A stretch of 64,000 bases of DNA from Arbacia lixula (Eukaryota; Echinodermata; Echinoidea; Arbacioida; Arbaciidae), in NCBI GenBank assembly GCA_963669155.1, contig OZ022597.1, positions 1-64,000 of the forward strand, written 5' to 3'. This document shows positions 1-12,330 of this stretch, piece by piece. A program made the translations under genes and the position numbers. Under the pieces are notes generated by a model. It was not told the origin of the DNA and did not search any database. It saw only the letters and a program-made list of their open reading frames with translations. Every line of letters begins with the position of its first letter. Position 1 is the first letter of the stretch.

Positions 1-3000
1 TATTAAAACAAGTTACACCCTAAACATAATAATGAAATAAAGAGTATTGTTTTCCTCAACGCGCTTAAAAAGTGTGAAATCGGAATCTCTAAATCTCCAC
101 ATCCACGGGTTCACAACCGCTATGCCACAACATATGCACTGCATTTACACGCTCCCACTCATAATGTACATTCCATGAACACGACATATATACAGAAATT
201 AATTGATGATTAATTGATCGATGTAATTTTATTACACTACCCTGACATGTTGATGCCCAATCTGCATCTGTGAAACTGAATTGAAAGAATTAGAATGGAA
301 TTTTACGTTTTATAGGGGTTTTAACTTTCAACATGATGGCAAATGATATTTTGAAACAATTATGATGTAACAGCACTTACTACAACAACCTAATCTTTGA
401 ATACGCATCAAAATACCGGATAATGATGCCCCTAAAACGGAGCATCCTTTGTAGTCGAAACCTACCCCTTTAAAATATTAGTAACATCGTATGGTAGTGG
501 ACGGTCAGGCAATAGGCTACATAACCATTGACCGTTAAAGAATAGTCCCTTTGAAATAAGTGATATCACATCTGGTGTCTCTGCTGCGACTCGTAGAAAT
601 GATCATTGTGATAAGTAGGTCGAAGAGTAAATGATGACTGAGCGCCCCTCGAACTGCTCGGCTGACTTTGGATATTCTCGAGCACCATACTATTGATAAT
701 GAGGTATTCACAGGGTTGCCCGAGTATTGTAAACTGCTTTCGCAAGGGTCTTTCACCCATACTTCCACAGTCACTGAATCAACAAGTCCTTCCAAGTCCC
801 CATGCCTCTCCTGGAACTGAATAATGCTGACGAACACAAACGGTAGCTACTGGGTGCAACCCTTACCCTCCTCATCGGGAGTCACGAGGTAGGACTCTGT
901 ACACTAAGTCACGCTTCAACGACTGCGCAGATAGACAACCACCCTCAGTATGTATGTTCATGAGACACTACTAAGGTTCAGCAGACCAAGATATAGTTAA
1001 AATCATGGGAGCTTGAGGATTCATGGGAATTGGGAAATACATGTTGCCATTTTTTTGTAAACATGCTTCGGCCCTTATGTGGTCTTCAAACATGTGCTGT
1101 TTTGTTAGTTACCCTCGATCTGTAGCAATATACCAAACCAATGAATATTATCATCTGGCTGGCTGCACGTCTGGTATTTGGGTACACATCTTCATATCAA
1201 TGTGCGAAGAATCATTCTGTTATTAATCCGATTATATTTATTCTTACCATTTACCAAAGTAATCCATCCGGTAGAGAATACATGACAGCCATAATGATAT
1301 TTCTTTATGTACATACGAACGTTAACTTCTGGGCTCCTCACGAAAGATGCACAAAGATACGTCACACATTAATGCCTCGAATGACGCATAATTGTATGAA
1401 TCTATTTCAAGAAATTGACACATGTTAACTGAACACCAACAGTTTTCAAACGTAAACACTCGTCGTAAAAACTTGCTGTGCAAACGTCTCATAAGTATTG
1501 GCCGCCAGAACGTCATGCACGTCTTATTTTACCAATTTAACGACATTTAATAACGACATTACTGGCGTCAAATACCGGTGGATACCTGTTCCGTGAGAAA
1601 CCAATAGTTAGGTCATTTTTTCTCAGATTGAGTTTTCCGCGTACATGTTATTTACATTCAAAATATGCAAATGAATATGTGTGGAGTGGCAGAGGGAAGG
1701 GGGCGTGGCTTTAGTATTAAGCAATCTAATTGGTAGCTGATCAGTGCCCACCGAACTGTTCTTCGTAATATATGTATTCAATGACGCTCAGTTCAAGTTC
1801 GCTCTTTTCCAACTATATTATACATTCACTGCATACAGTAGTACATACTCCCGCCTAGATTCGCAGATCAGTTCGCACCTAGTCATTCCAATCTGGAGAA
1901 CGTCTGTAGTTCCCGACCACAACCGCTAACTAACCTTACAACGTGGCTTAATATTCGTAGGTTACTATTCTCGTTAATAACTACATGTATTTGATTTAGA
2001 ACATAAATGTGTAATGTGCAAACCGTGCAACATGCAAGGAGACCACTACGAGCAGTAACGAGATTGAGGATTTCCAGCTTTTCACGAAGTTTTGTCGGTG
2101 CTTGGTGAAATCCAGTGACATGGTTTGACACTAGGTGAGCAAACGTGATTTAAATGAATTAACATTCAAGTGGAGCGTGCCTAATGAAAACACAGTTTAA
2201 ACCTGAAATAAAAAATACATTTAAAAACAGTTTGTATTAAGGGAGAAGTGCACCCTGAAATTAAGTTTTTTGTTTTGTTCAAAAAAGGAAAAACAGGAAA
2301 TAAAGAAATTAGTGAAGGTTTGACAAAAATCTGTCCAAGGATACAACATTCATATTCAAATGCTTAATTTTGTGACGACACTTTCGAGCACAAGACGTCA
2401 TTAAATATTTTCCCACTTTTTGGCGGATTGTCGTCAATCCCTTACTAGTACGTTTCGCCGCTATGTTTAAAACCAATGTTTCTTTAGGTTGCATTATCCC
2501 TTTACCTTTTGAGTGGCCATGTGTATGCACCGTAGATGAAAGATCTGTCTGGTATCTCTATCACTTTAAGTTTGAATTCTGCTACATATACACAAGTCTC
2601 TCTACAACTACAAGGTTTACTTTCAATATACCAATATTACTGTTTTTACCATAACGTGCATGACAATAATACTAATGAGTGAATGACAAGAGACGAACAA
2701 AAATTCGGACTCAATCTCTTTCTTTAGGAGACAGCCGAATCATCCTCATTATAATTTTTGCCATTGAATGGACATTGGGTAGTATTTTGATTGAACAGTA
2801 GGTCCATTTGTTGTATAGAATTTCTGGCCTATATGTATATTGTTACAATCGTTTAAGGTCATGTTTATCATAGAACATATATAATTCTGACAAATATCAT
2901 GTTAGCCTTTGTTTTTTGCTTATTCAGTGGCGTGAAGTTATGAAGTATGACCACATGATATGCCACATAATTTATCATTACTGTAATCCTTTTACATAAT

Positions 3001-3590
3001 GCTATTTGTTTTAAAGTGATTAAGCAATCAAACGTCTGTAATAGCTACCCTCACATTACCATGATATTTGCGTATAATATATACTTTTCTGGATAGATAC
3101 GATCATGTAAGATGCACAGACTTTCTGGAATTATCTTGAACAGATAGTATTTGGGTTGAGCCATGCATCTAGCCTCACGATGCAATTGTCTTTCGAAAGG
3201 CGTCAGTAATGTTTGTCAGAAATGGCACATTCTTATCATGTAATGATTGATCGGGTATAAATGGGCAGTACATATTTCATACCGACATAATTCTACCTGA
3301 AAACCCGATTTCTTTTCGTTGTAACTAACGAATTCACTTCACCGAGCGACTAGTTCCTTGCTCAGTTGGAAGAATTTGACATTAAAATTGAATTAAATTC
3401 TCGGGTAACAGAAGTACTATCAAACTGAACACGAGGTTATTATGAAAACAAAAACGCTTTTAATATCTACATTGGGTTTAATGATCTCTGATCTTTACTT
3501 GGTAGCAGCAAAATTGTTGTTGACATGTTTTAATTTTCAACGCTATTCATCATCGTCATCAGTGAAGATCGGCCCACTGCAGAGCGAAGG
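1..3590. other. No gene seen
   Basis: AT-rich DNA with short chance ORFs. About 200-560 is distantly like 6680-7000 (both include ACATCGTATGG.AGT.GACG), part of the diverged duplications upstream of the NLR gene. A TATAAA at about 3256 (GGGTATAAATGGGC) is the only promoter-like word and has no supported transcript. Confidence 0.4.
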
Positions 3591-3599
3591 CCTCCCCAA

Positions 3600-4673
3600 C
3601 TTTTCTTTATGTTGTTATATTGTTCAGCTGCCTTCGACACCATATGACATTAAATTCGTTTAAATCGCTTAGAGCATACATTACGAATCTTTGACCATGC
3701 TTTCAAGTGGTTCCACTCATATCTTTTTGATCGAAGTCACTGTGTTGTTATTGGGAATGTACGGTCATCTACCACCCTTTAAATCAAGGTGTTCAGCAAG
3801 GATCAGTATTATGAACGACTTTGTTTACACTTTTATACTTTATAAACTTGTAATTATATGAGAACTATACAAGATTTAGATAAGTTTAAGACTTCCTTCA
3901 GAAAGTATTTGTTCAACACGTAATGAACTAACTCAATGCCCAACACTCTGTACTTGCTTTCAAATTTCATTCCTTAAAGGGCCCCTGTCATCAAAATATA
4001 TGTTGACTTCTGTTGATGCAACTTAATATGTATATAATAAAATCACTGTCAAATGGAAATATGTGTCCTCTTATTTTAAAATAATATTTCTATATTTTTT
4101 CTCCGCACTGATAAGCCCCGCCTCCAAAATATCCTCCAACTCAAGATTCCCCCTGTGACATCATCAAAGGTAGAAATTATCAGGATAATAGACATAATTT
4201 ATGCACAAACTAAACATTTCAATGACTACCTGCAAGTGCTTATAATAGCATCACATTGCTAGCACATTTCTGACATGAGAAAACAATTGTTCCCTCACGA
4301 CAGGTTGTTAGATGGTATTGTGTGAAGATATGTGATGCTCTTGTGGGCAGGTGGAGGTAGTCATTGCAATGTTTAGCTTGTGCATAAATTCTGCTTATTA
4401 TCCTGCTAATTTCTACCATTGATGATGTCACAGGGGGAAACCTGAGTTGGAGGATATTTTGGAGGCGGGGCTTATCAGTGCTGAGAAAAAATAAAGAAAA
4501 ATTATTTTAAAATATAGGACACATATATCCATTTAAAAGTTAGTGATTTTGTTATGTAAATATTATGGTGCATCAACATAAGTCGACATATATTTTGATG
4601 ACAGGGGACCTTTAATTTCACCTAAGTGCATAGATATGCGTAGCTATGTGTTATGCGCTATACAAGAACTGAT
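3600..4673 (+). pseudogene. CR1-like retroelement remnant split by a MITE
   Basis: AAFDT, then in another frame FKWFHSYLFDRSHCVVIGNV and GVQQGSVL, mark the reverse-transcriptase core at about 3630-3815. DLDKFKTSFRKYLFNT (about 3870-3920) is the ORF end. A MITE occupies 3978-4611. The 3' tail TGCGCTATACAAGAACTG with an ATT repeat follows, like that of the element ending at 12330. Confidence 0.65.
3978..4611. mobile_element. Palindromic MITE with TTAA target duplication
   Basis: TTAA at 3974-3977 and 4612-4615. The ends AGGGCCCCTGTCATCAAAAT and, inverted, AGGTCCCCTGTCATCAAAAT match, and the arms continue to pair for about 250 nt (CGCCTCCAAAATATCCTCCA and its inverse; CAATGACTACCT and its inverse). 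The loop centre is near 4270-4300. It probably relies on a piggyBac/Kolobok-type transposase. Confidence 0.85.
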
Positions 4674-4680
4674 TATTATG

Positions 4681-4727
<47 letters not shown>

Positions 4728-4752
4728 TACTACTGCTACTTCTACTACTACA

Positions 4753-4783
<31 letters not shown>

Positions 4784-4823
4784 TTACTACTACTGCTACT
4801 GCTTCTACTACTACTACTACTAG

Positions 4824-4855
<32 letters not shown>

Positions 4856-4868
4856 GTACTACCACTAC
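4671..4868. repeat. ATT then ACT trinucleotide array
   Basis: About 18 ATT units and then about 45 ACT/GCT-type units form the 3' tail expansion of the retroelement remnant. Any long frame across it is simple repeat. Confidence 0.95.
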
Positions 4869-5539
4869 TAAAAAATCACTACTACTCTGTTTATTACTAC
4901 TCTTCCTTCAACTATATGTACGTTTGTTGTGATTGTACAATGGTATCTCGTCATGGTGACGGCATGCAGATTAATTGAATAGTCTTCCTCAGAGATTGAA
5001 TCGATATGCATGTAGCGTGACATTTATAACTGAGTGCAAAAACATACCGTTTCCAATGCTCACATAATTCAACGTGTGTTGTAAAAATAAGGAACTTGCT
5101 GATTTAAATTCAATTCTTCAAATCCCCTTTTGCTAATCGTGGAAAGAATAGTGCGTCGTAAACAATCATCAATATCTATATAACTACGTATACTGTTTTG
5201 TAATACTACTTTCTGTAAATACAAATATCTTTACTCCAAATAGAAAGCGCAGATACATAGTGAAATGTATCCCCTGTATAACAAACAAAGTGTACATATA
5301 TCATCATGCAACATGGCTGAGTCAAAGCTGTTATCATTATATAGCTGCGACACTCGAGTAGATCAGCTACAAAATGGCACACAAAAAAGATCTGGGAAAG
5401 AGCAAATCTTAACTACACGTATACGTATTTGACAGAGTCATCTGCCTCATCACTAAGGTCAATAATGGATACTGAGACAAAAATGCGCCTAGCATTGTCC
5501 CCTGAGGGACTTGACAAAATGATGGAGGGGGTATTTATT

Positions 5540-5890
5540 GACTGGCCAGATGACTAACGCAATGTTTGTTGAATTTTCAGCAGAGACCATTGTTCCACCC
5601 TTTGTCAAAACTCTCATTTGATGTCAAGGGCAACCAGGCGTACCTTGCTGCCTTGGTCTAGAGAGCTTGATCAGTTTTGGGTGAGGATGTTCAAAATGTA
5701 TGCTATGCTGTGCTGTGGTCTGGAGCCAAACTGTCTATCTAAGTCGGTGTCCTAGAAGGTAACTGTGACGTTGTTGCTGTACAACAGCCCTCGTGAATAT
5801 GATGCCGGGCAGAGAGATGGGACGGTACATAGATAAGTTGGATTTTTAAGTCTTTCGTATATAGGGATGACAGATGCAGTCTTCCATTGT
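5540..5890 (-). pseudogene. Reverse-transcriptase fragment, minus strand
   Basis: Broken minus-strand frames read VIPIYERLKNPTYLCTVPSL, RQFGSRPQHSIAYILNILTQ and SKVRLVALDIK followed by FDKGWNNGL. These match the Y-RPISL, QFGFRPxHST and ALDI..AFDxVWHxGLL blocks of a non-LTR reverse transcriptase. Stops and shifts show it is dead. Confidence 0.6.
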
Positions 5891-6025
5891 ATGAAAACAA
5901 ACTACTCATCAAAAAGTCGCCAAGGTACTCCAAATAACAAATTTAAAAGAACAGCTAACCTGAACATGGTATTATCACTAGTGCATATCCTACTACAACC
6001 ACTACAACTATTTCGACTGTCAGTA

Positions 6026-6028
6026 TTG

Positions 6029-6059
<31 letters not shown>

Positions 6060-6090
6060 TACTACTACTACTGCTATTGCTACTACTACT
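6026..6090. repeat. TAC trinucleotide array
   Basis: About 20 ACT/TAC units, similar to the array at 4725-4868 and placed at the matching spot of the diverged duplication. Confidence 0.85.
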
Positions 6091-7910
6091 CGACTTGTAC
6101 AGTCGTACCTAATAATGCATAAGAAGGTATTCAACTAAATTGAATAGTCTTCTGTAACCTATAACCTCTAATTGTGTGTTTGCCTCAGATATCCAATTGA
6201 TGTGCATGCAGCGTGACAGTTAGAACTGAAGGGAAATAAACCCGTCATGCTCGTGGTACCAACTTGTACCATTCCGTTCATACTGCTCATGCAGTTAAAC
6301 GCGCGTTGTGAAAATGAGGAAGTTGGTGCTACCAATCAATCTTTTAAACTCCCCTTTTGCTGATCCGTGCTTATTTTCGTCATGGACACCGTCACCACTA
6401 ACAAAACTTAGTGAATATCTTTTACAGATAAAAGAAAAGGAAAAAGATGTGTTCGTACCACAGAGGCAAAAAAAGACTATTTAACAGTTCATATGTTAAC
6501 ATTGTTTTAAAGTTAACCCTCCCACCCCCCACCCCCATCAACGCCAAAAAAAAAAAAAAAAAAAAAAAAAGCACACCGGGCTTTAACCGCCTCTAACAGA
6601 GCTCGGGGTAGAGCTCAATCCGCTTTCGCTGTGGCAGGAACTTTATATTGTCGGGTGAACTTAGTCGGGAAAAAAATCAACCGTTTTTTTCATAATATAA
6701 GATTGACCAATGAAATCTGAAGACATTTGGGAAACTGAATGTAAACAAAATTTGTCATTGTACGTTTGATGGGGGTCTCAATTGTCAAGATAAAAGCGAA
6801 TGATTTTTCTAAACAGTATGTGATGTGATTTCAATCGCTACAACAGCCCAATCTTGAAAAAAACGCATGAACATATCGGACGATATTTAGAACAGCGAGA
6901 ATCGTTTTAAATCAAAACCTCTCCCGTAACCCTACCTAAAAGATAAAAGTCACATCGTATGGAAGTAGACGATGAGACAAAAGCTAATCTTTCTGCATTT
7001 GACATGGATTAGAATTAGACATCGCCCAGTTTCGCCATAATCCCATCAGTACATCAATTAACATGTAGAAAAATAAAACCTTTTGGTGAAAATCTCTTGA
7101 CTTGTGTGCCTAAAGGATTCAATAAAATTTAATTTGGCACAATATCTATAACTACAGTTAAAAAATCTCGTCTGGGTGGCAAATTCTGTAAGCATTCTTC
7201 ATTTAGTTTAATATGCGTCGTGAACATAAGGAAATTGGTGCCTTGAAACTTTTTTTAGAGATCCCTTTAGTTGATCAGTGGCAAGAATCAAGCTTCGTTA
7301 AAAGCTTATTAATCTATTATAGAGGTAGGTCTATACAGCTACGTGAAACTGCTTTCTCCAGATATAACTTTCTCTCGTCACAAAAGAGAGTGCAAACAAT
7401 CAATAGTGCAATTTACCCCATGCATATAACCAATAACCAAAAACCTAATTGTCATCATGCGACATGTCTGAGTCAAATCTATCATTAAATTGCAGTATTT
7501 TTAAATCTATACAAAGTAGTAGTATCATTACGATTAAGAATCAATAGATACTTTTCCAGTTTGAATAACTCTTTCGCATTGAAGAATCATTACACAAACG
7601 GTTACTTCACTTCATAACGCTTACATGTCTATTCAAACAAACCTAGATGGGTTTAAGAACGACAGAACGTACCATCATATTAGAGTAACTGCTGGAGAGC
7701 TATGCTGCCCCATGAAAAAGATGAGTTGGATTCTAAACATTGCAAAGTGCATTGCTAGCCGGTCATACCCGAGCTCTTCGCACTATTATCACCTTTTTGT
7801 CAGCATTCTTGCATAAGAATGAGGATGCTTATTTCATAGTTCACTTAAGGATAAAAAAACAATGCTAATGATATTACTATTTGCGTCATCTTTATCTTGC
7901 TCTGCCACAG

Positions 7911-8609
7911 ACACTCATCATGCCGGTCTCGGTAGGAGAGTGGCGGGCCCGCATCGGATGCTTCCTCCAGCGGACCAGGAAGGAAGTCTGGATTGAGCGG
8001 CAGACCAGGCTGTTTCAAAAATTCATTGACCTGATCGAAGAAAAGTACAAGCAAAAGACCAATGGTGCTGGTAAAAACAATGACGAACACAACCATAAGG
8101 AAAGCGACGCGCTGAATGGAGTCCGCGGTTCAAATAGTCAAACAACTGAGCAAGCATTGTCAAACAATAGCGAAAAATCATCTCATGATGACGCTGATGC
8201 AGAAGAAGAAACAGTTCGATCTTCAACGGACCCATCTAAAACGAGTGACACATGCAACGGGGAAACAAGCGACTGCAAGGCGAACGATGCTGACTCCGGC
8301 GACATTCCTTGTATTGGAGGAGGGACCTCTCTTACATCACCTCCAAACTCCACAATGAATTTGTCTAAGCAACAAGATGATTCGCGACATCAACCAATTA
8401 ATGAAAACCTGCAATTACACTACAACGAGTCCATGATGCCTCCAGCAACGGACGGCGGTAATAGCCATGACAAACCTTTTCCAGGATTGAGTACTGATAG
8501 CGACGGAGAGCAGCGTTGTTCTCGTACTTCAGCCAAAAGTCCTAACTACAAAGCTGGGATTGACACCTTCGTTGGATCTAATCTGCATGAGCCTTCGCCT
8601 GAGCTAGTT
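7911..8609 (+). CDS. NLR exon 1: N-terminal domain, start codon at 7920
   Basis: The exon opens after a pyrimidine-rich acceptor ending CCACAG. The first in-frame ATG is 9 nt inside (7920-7922, A at -3), so a 5' UTR intron must lie upstream. It encodes 230 residues. Residues 1-45 are basic and look helical, starting MPVSVGEWRARIGCF. The rest is low-complexity and rich in Ser, Asn, Asp, Glu and Thr, probably disordered. No named domain is recognised. From memory, the W-R-x-R-I-G-x-F start resembles short N-terminal motifs of proteins linked to 2A-bearing retroelements; this is inference. The exon ends at GTT|GTAAGT in phase 0. The frame stays open to 8984, but that tail is AT-rich and intron-like. 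Confidence 0.7.
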
Positions 8610-8636
8610 GTAAGTCATCAATCGGCATTGGTAAGA
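8607..8636 (+). promoter_or_regulatory. Two alternative splice donors 21 nt apart
   Basis: GTT|GTAAGT after 8609 and TTG|GTAAGA after 8630 are both good 5' splice sites and both are phase 0. Using the second would add seven residues (VSHQSAL) without changing frame. Which one is used cannot be told from sequence. Confidence 0.5.
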
Positions 8637-9034
8637 GTTCTCTCACTTTACTTGCTAATTCTACAAATGCTTTCATCTAAAAATGTTTTTTTTTTTATCA
8701 AATGCCTACTCCTACACATTATATTGAATATTGACTTTGCCAATATAATTTATGATATAATGATAATTTCAATATCACATGTCCCTATATCACTAACAGC
8801 TCCATCGATAAGTGATATATTTTTTCAAATATTTCATCATACTGATATTTCTTGCAGTTTAATGAATAACGAAATAAGGCACGTTAAAAAACGCGAAGAG
8901 ACTCTTAATCTAGTTCCACTTTCTGAAGCTCCTTTCTTGGATGATAATGTTTTGAAAACTGAGTTGTTTGGCCATATATCGTAGCATCTAAAAAGTGCAG
9001 TTACTTGATATGAATGTTATCATCTTTCTTTCAG

Positions 9035-9192
9035 GTTACACCGGGAACTAGTGCTTTATCACCCAGCTGGACAGCACAGCGGACTTGGAGCAAGGATGAT
9101 GTTTCTATCATTAAGAACACTAACTCACATATCGAGGAAACGCTTCTTCTTCAAGCTGGGGATGTGGAAAGGAACCCGGGTCCGAATGATGG
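9035..9192 (+). CDS. NLR exon 2: carries a 2A ribosome-skipping motif
   Basis: The acceptor TTTCTTTCAG and donor GG|GTAAGA bound 158 nt: 52 codons plus two bases, in at phase 0 and out at phase 2. The peptide starts VTPGTSALSP and ends LLLQAGDVERNPGPND. The last part is a full match to the D-(V/I)-E-x-N-P-G-P consensus of virus-type 2A peptides, preceded by a short Leu run as in active 2As. Such sequences stop peptide-bond formation between the final Gly and Pro. Spliced to exon 3, the codon becomes Gly and the text reads NPGPNDGPGRLTTLE, straight into the Death domain. The sequences upstream of the 2A have no hydrophobic signal peptide. A non-LTR retroelement of the kind that can carry 2A begins about 600 bp downstream on the same strand. 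Confidence 0.8.
9143..9184 (+). other. 2A motif LLLQAGDVERNPGP
   Basis: The codons encode an intact 2A core, GDVERNPG|P, at 9158-9184. By family knowledge this causes co-translational separation after the Gly, leaving a 2A tail on the upstream product and a Pro start on the downstream one. In sea-urchin NLRs a 2A near the N terminus has been reported to affect targeting; here it follows a 230-residue domain instead. Confidence 0.85.
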
Positions 9193-9789
9193 GTAAGAAG
9201 TAGTGACTTGTAGAATTATGACTCCCATTGGCATGTGGAGATAACATGTTCTGTTTACTTTGCTTACTTTTGGATGGATATGAGTTGGGAAATTAACATA
9301 TGACCATTATAATAATACATGTGCGTTTCTATACTGCAGATTGTTATGGCATGATGCATATAGCTTATGTTAAGGTCCAACTGTCGTGCGGCTGATTTTG
9401 GAATTGTTGTTACGCTTTTATGAACTCATTATTGGTATCACGATATGCGACACGTTCAAAATTACGAGACATGCTACTGTAGAGTTTCTCCCTTTTATCC
9501 GACAGAGGATTACAATTTGTTACGAATCGTGGAAAAATCGTAGTCAACCCAACAGAGCGTAGTGACATTTACAGTGGAACCCATTACTGCATAAGAGACA
9601 TCACGGCATGATTATGAAATGAAATACTATAAACATTTCTGTAAATATTGGTATACTACTAGTATGAATTAGGAGGGGACATATGTTCTTCCCTAGTGAT
9701 GTAGTGTAATAGGGATATATGTGTGTGTGTGGGGGTGGTGGGGGCAGAGGGGGGTGGGGGGTGTACAACAAGCTTCTTATCACAAGAGA
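9193..9789 (+). other. Intron 2, first part; no gene seen
   Basis: AT-rich sequence without coding signals. It ends in a TG/G-rich tract at about 9718-9765, just before the retroelement. Confidence 0.5.
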
Positions 9790-12330
9790 GCAAACAGCCT
9801 GATTAGCTCACAAACGCCTACACTACAAAACTCACATCTTTACTCATCAAGTTGCAACTTTGCTCTTTGGAATTCCCGATCAATGAGCAACAAGATTCCT
9901 ATGATCTGTGACTTTATTATCTCTCACAAACTTTATGTTCTGGCCATTACTGAAACATGGTTACCTGGTAACGAACGAGATGATCAACCAATTGCCGATC
10001 TCATGAACACTCTTCCAGGATACAAGTTTCTTCATGTGTCAATTGATGTGACATTGATGCTTTCCATGAGGACATATCAAAATCTGATCTTTGTATATCC
10101 CCTGCTGAGGACATTGATGAATTAATTGATCAATATGAAAACACCATTCGAGATATACTGGACCACCATGCACCTGTCAAGGTCTTTACCATTACTTGTC
10201 GCCCAAATGTTCCTTGGTATAATGAGGAGTTGAGAGCTGCTAAGCAGGAGATGAGACGATGGGAAAGACGTTGCAATCCATCTTCATCCACCGTTCATAA
10301 GGAGGTATTTACAGCAAAGTGTCGGTACTATTATCATCTGATACGGGAAGCAAAGTAACAGCTGAATGGCTGTAACCAACGCGATCGTTTTAAGCGAGTT
10401 GACAGGTTATGCAATCCTTCATCTTCTTCCAAAGTCCTGCCTCTGTCAGACAGAAATGATGAAACACCATCAGTTGGAGCCTTCTCAGCTTTCTTCTGTG
10501 CGAAAGTTGATCGCATCGTCGACGACTTCTCTACATTCAACTTGCGGACTGACTTTACCAGGATCTCTCGCCTTGCACACAGCACAGCATGTGGATATGT
10601 ATTTGATACCTTTTCGGCACTCTCGGTAGAGCATATTGCTAAGCTGGTCATGAACTCACCGCCATCCACGTGCTCTCTTGACCCTATTCCAACATGGCTT
10701 GTCAAGAGATATGTTGAAGAGCTAACACCAGTTATTGATTGTAATGTTGACACCTCATTCTCTACATGCTGTTTTCCTGATGCTTTCAAGACAGCTCATG
10801 TTAAACCATTGTTGAAGAACTCAAAGTTGAATCCTGAGGAACTTTCTAGCTATAGACCTGTGGCCAACCTTAAGTTCATTGCAAAAGTACTTGAGGCGGC
10901 CGCTATTTCTTAGATGCAAAGTTATTTGTCGGCAAACAAACTTCATTCACGGATTCAATCGGCTTATCGGCAGAATCATAGCTGTGAAACTGCATTACTA
11001 CGTGTCCATAATGACCTGCTCCTCAGCCTGGATCAAGGACAAAAGGCATTGTTAGTGTTGCTGGACTACTCCACTGCTTTTGACTCGATTAGCCACGAGA
11101 TACTTCTTCAAAGACTACAATTTAGCTTTGGATTCAAGAGCAGTTTATTGAATTGGCCCCATACTTATGTTACAAATAGATCTCAACATGTAGTAATCAA
11201 TGATGAGGTTTCAAACCAACGTGTCATAAGCCAGGGTGTCCCACAAGGATCTGTGATGGGTCCTACATTATTCAATTTGTATTCATCCCCATTAGAGACA
11301 ATCTTGCAGAGTTATGGTTTTGGTTATATGGTTTATGCTGATAATACACAGCTTTATACGCTGCAACATTCAGACCTACCATTAGTTATTCCTCAGTTAG
11401 AGTCATGTTTAGTAGATATCAAGTTGTGGTCATCATGTAATTTGTTACGACTGAACGCTGAGAAAACTGAATTTCTTCATTTGTCTTGTCGATCTAGAAC
11501 AATAAAAAAATATAATACCATCTGTTTTGTTTAATAAGTGCTCACTACAACCCGCAAGGTGTGTTAAAAACTTAGGTGTGTTATTTGATGAGAATATGTC
11601 ATTAGTAAATCATGTACGCAATATGTGTAAAAAGGCGTCATTTGGTCTCTATAAGCTAGGGAAGATTAGACAATATTTGGATAAAAGAACTACTGAGACA
11701 CTTGTCCATGCTTTTTTCATAAGTCACATTGATAATTGTAATAGTATCTTATTTCGTCTTCCAGATATATCATTAAGTAAAGTACAACACATACAAAATT
11801 CTGCTGCTCGCTTGATAACATATACTAAAATATGTGAGTCTATAAGTCCTGTTTTGCATAACCTACATTGGTTGCCCGTAAATAAGCGAAGCATGGTTAA
11901 GATTTTAGTCATTTCATATCGATGTTTATATGGAAATTCTCCTGACTATATTCAAGAACTTTTTAGTTTGTATAAATCATATTGGGTTCTTCGTTCAAAT
12001 TCAAAGAATCTTTTAGTGCAGTACTCCGTTAAAACCAAGACGTACGGTCAGAGGTCTTTCCAGTTTGCCGCACCTATGCTGTGGAATAAACTTCCAGACT
12101 TTATTCGATAATCTTAAACTGAGGATCAACTTCGCGCCAAATTGAAGACATTTTTGTTTCTTAGTGAATTGTAGATTTCAATCACTTTATCTTTGCTTGA
12201 ATAAGGTTCTACTTCTTTCTCTATTTCTCTTTTATGCGCATTGAGACTTAACTGTAAAATTGCGCTATATAAGAATGGACTATTATTATTATTATTATTG
12301 TTATAATTATCATTATTATTATTATGTGTA
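9790..12330 (+). mobile_element. Defective CR1/L2-like non-LTR retrotransposon
   Basis: An endonuclease start is visible at about 9840-10020 (ALWNSRSMSNK, AITETWLPG). Most of the endonuclease is then deleted. The reverse transcriptase runs from about 10100 to 12110 in pieces: SSYRPVANL, LLDYSTAFDSI, QGVPQGSVMGP, then the catalytic box as YADN instead of YADD. Stop codons at about 10356 and 10911 and a frame shift near 11530 break the frame. The 3' end reads GCGCTATATAAGAATGG and then an ATT repeat, the usual tail of this group. The element sits in NLR intron 2 in the sense orientation and cannot be autonomous. Confidence 0.85.

Larger units (their letters stand above)
4950..7490. repeat. Diverged tandem duplication upstream of the NLR gene
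   Basis: Three blocks (about 4950-5345, 6120-6370, 7170-7490) share, in order, GAATAGTCTTC, ATGCATGTAGCGTGACA-type text, GTTGTGAAAATGAGGAA-type text, CCCCTTTTGCTGAT and (first and third) TCATCATGCAACATGGCTGA-like sequence. They may be copies of the 5' region of the gene, but no first exon was recognised. Confidence 0.5.

Noticed and set aside
3256..3261. TATAAA as promoter of the NLR gene
   Set aside because: It is 4.6 kb upstream with no first exon or donor that can be tied to it.
4636..4932. Long open frames on both strands
   Set aside because: They are translations of ATT/ACT trinucleotide repeats (poly-Ile, poly-Thr, poly-Val).
8610..8984. C-terminal extension of the N-domain frame
   Set aside because: Past the donor the frame is AT-rich and hydrophobic, lacks coding character, and the splice to 9035 is in phase.
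10334..10789. Minus-strand 151-codon frame
   Set aside because: It is antisense to the reverse-transcriptase remnant and shows no family pattern.
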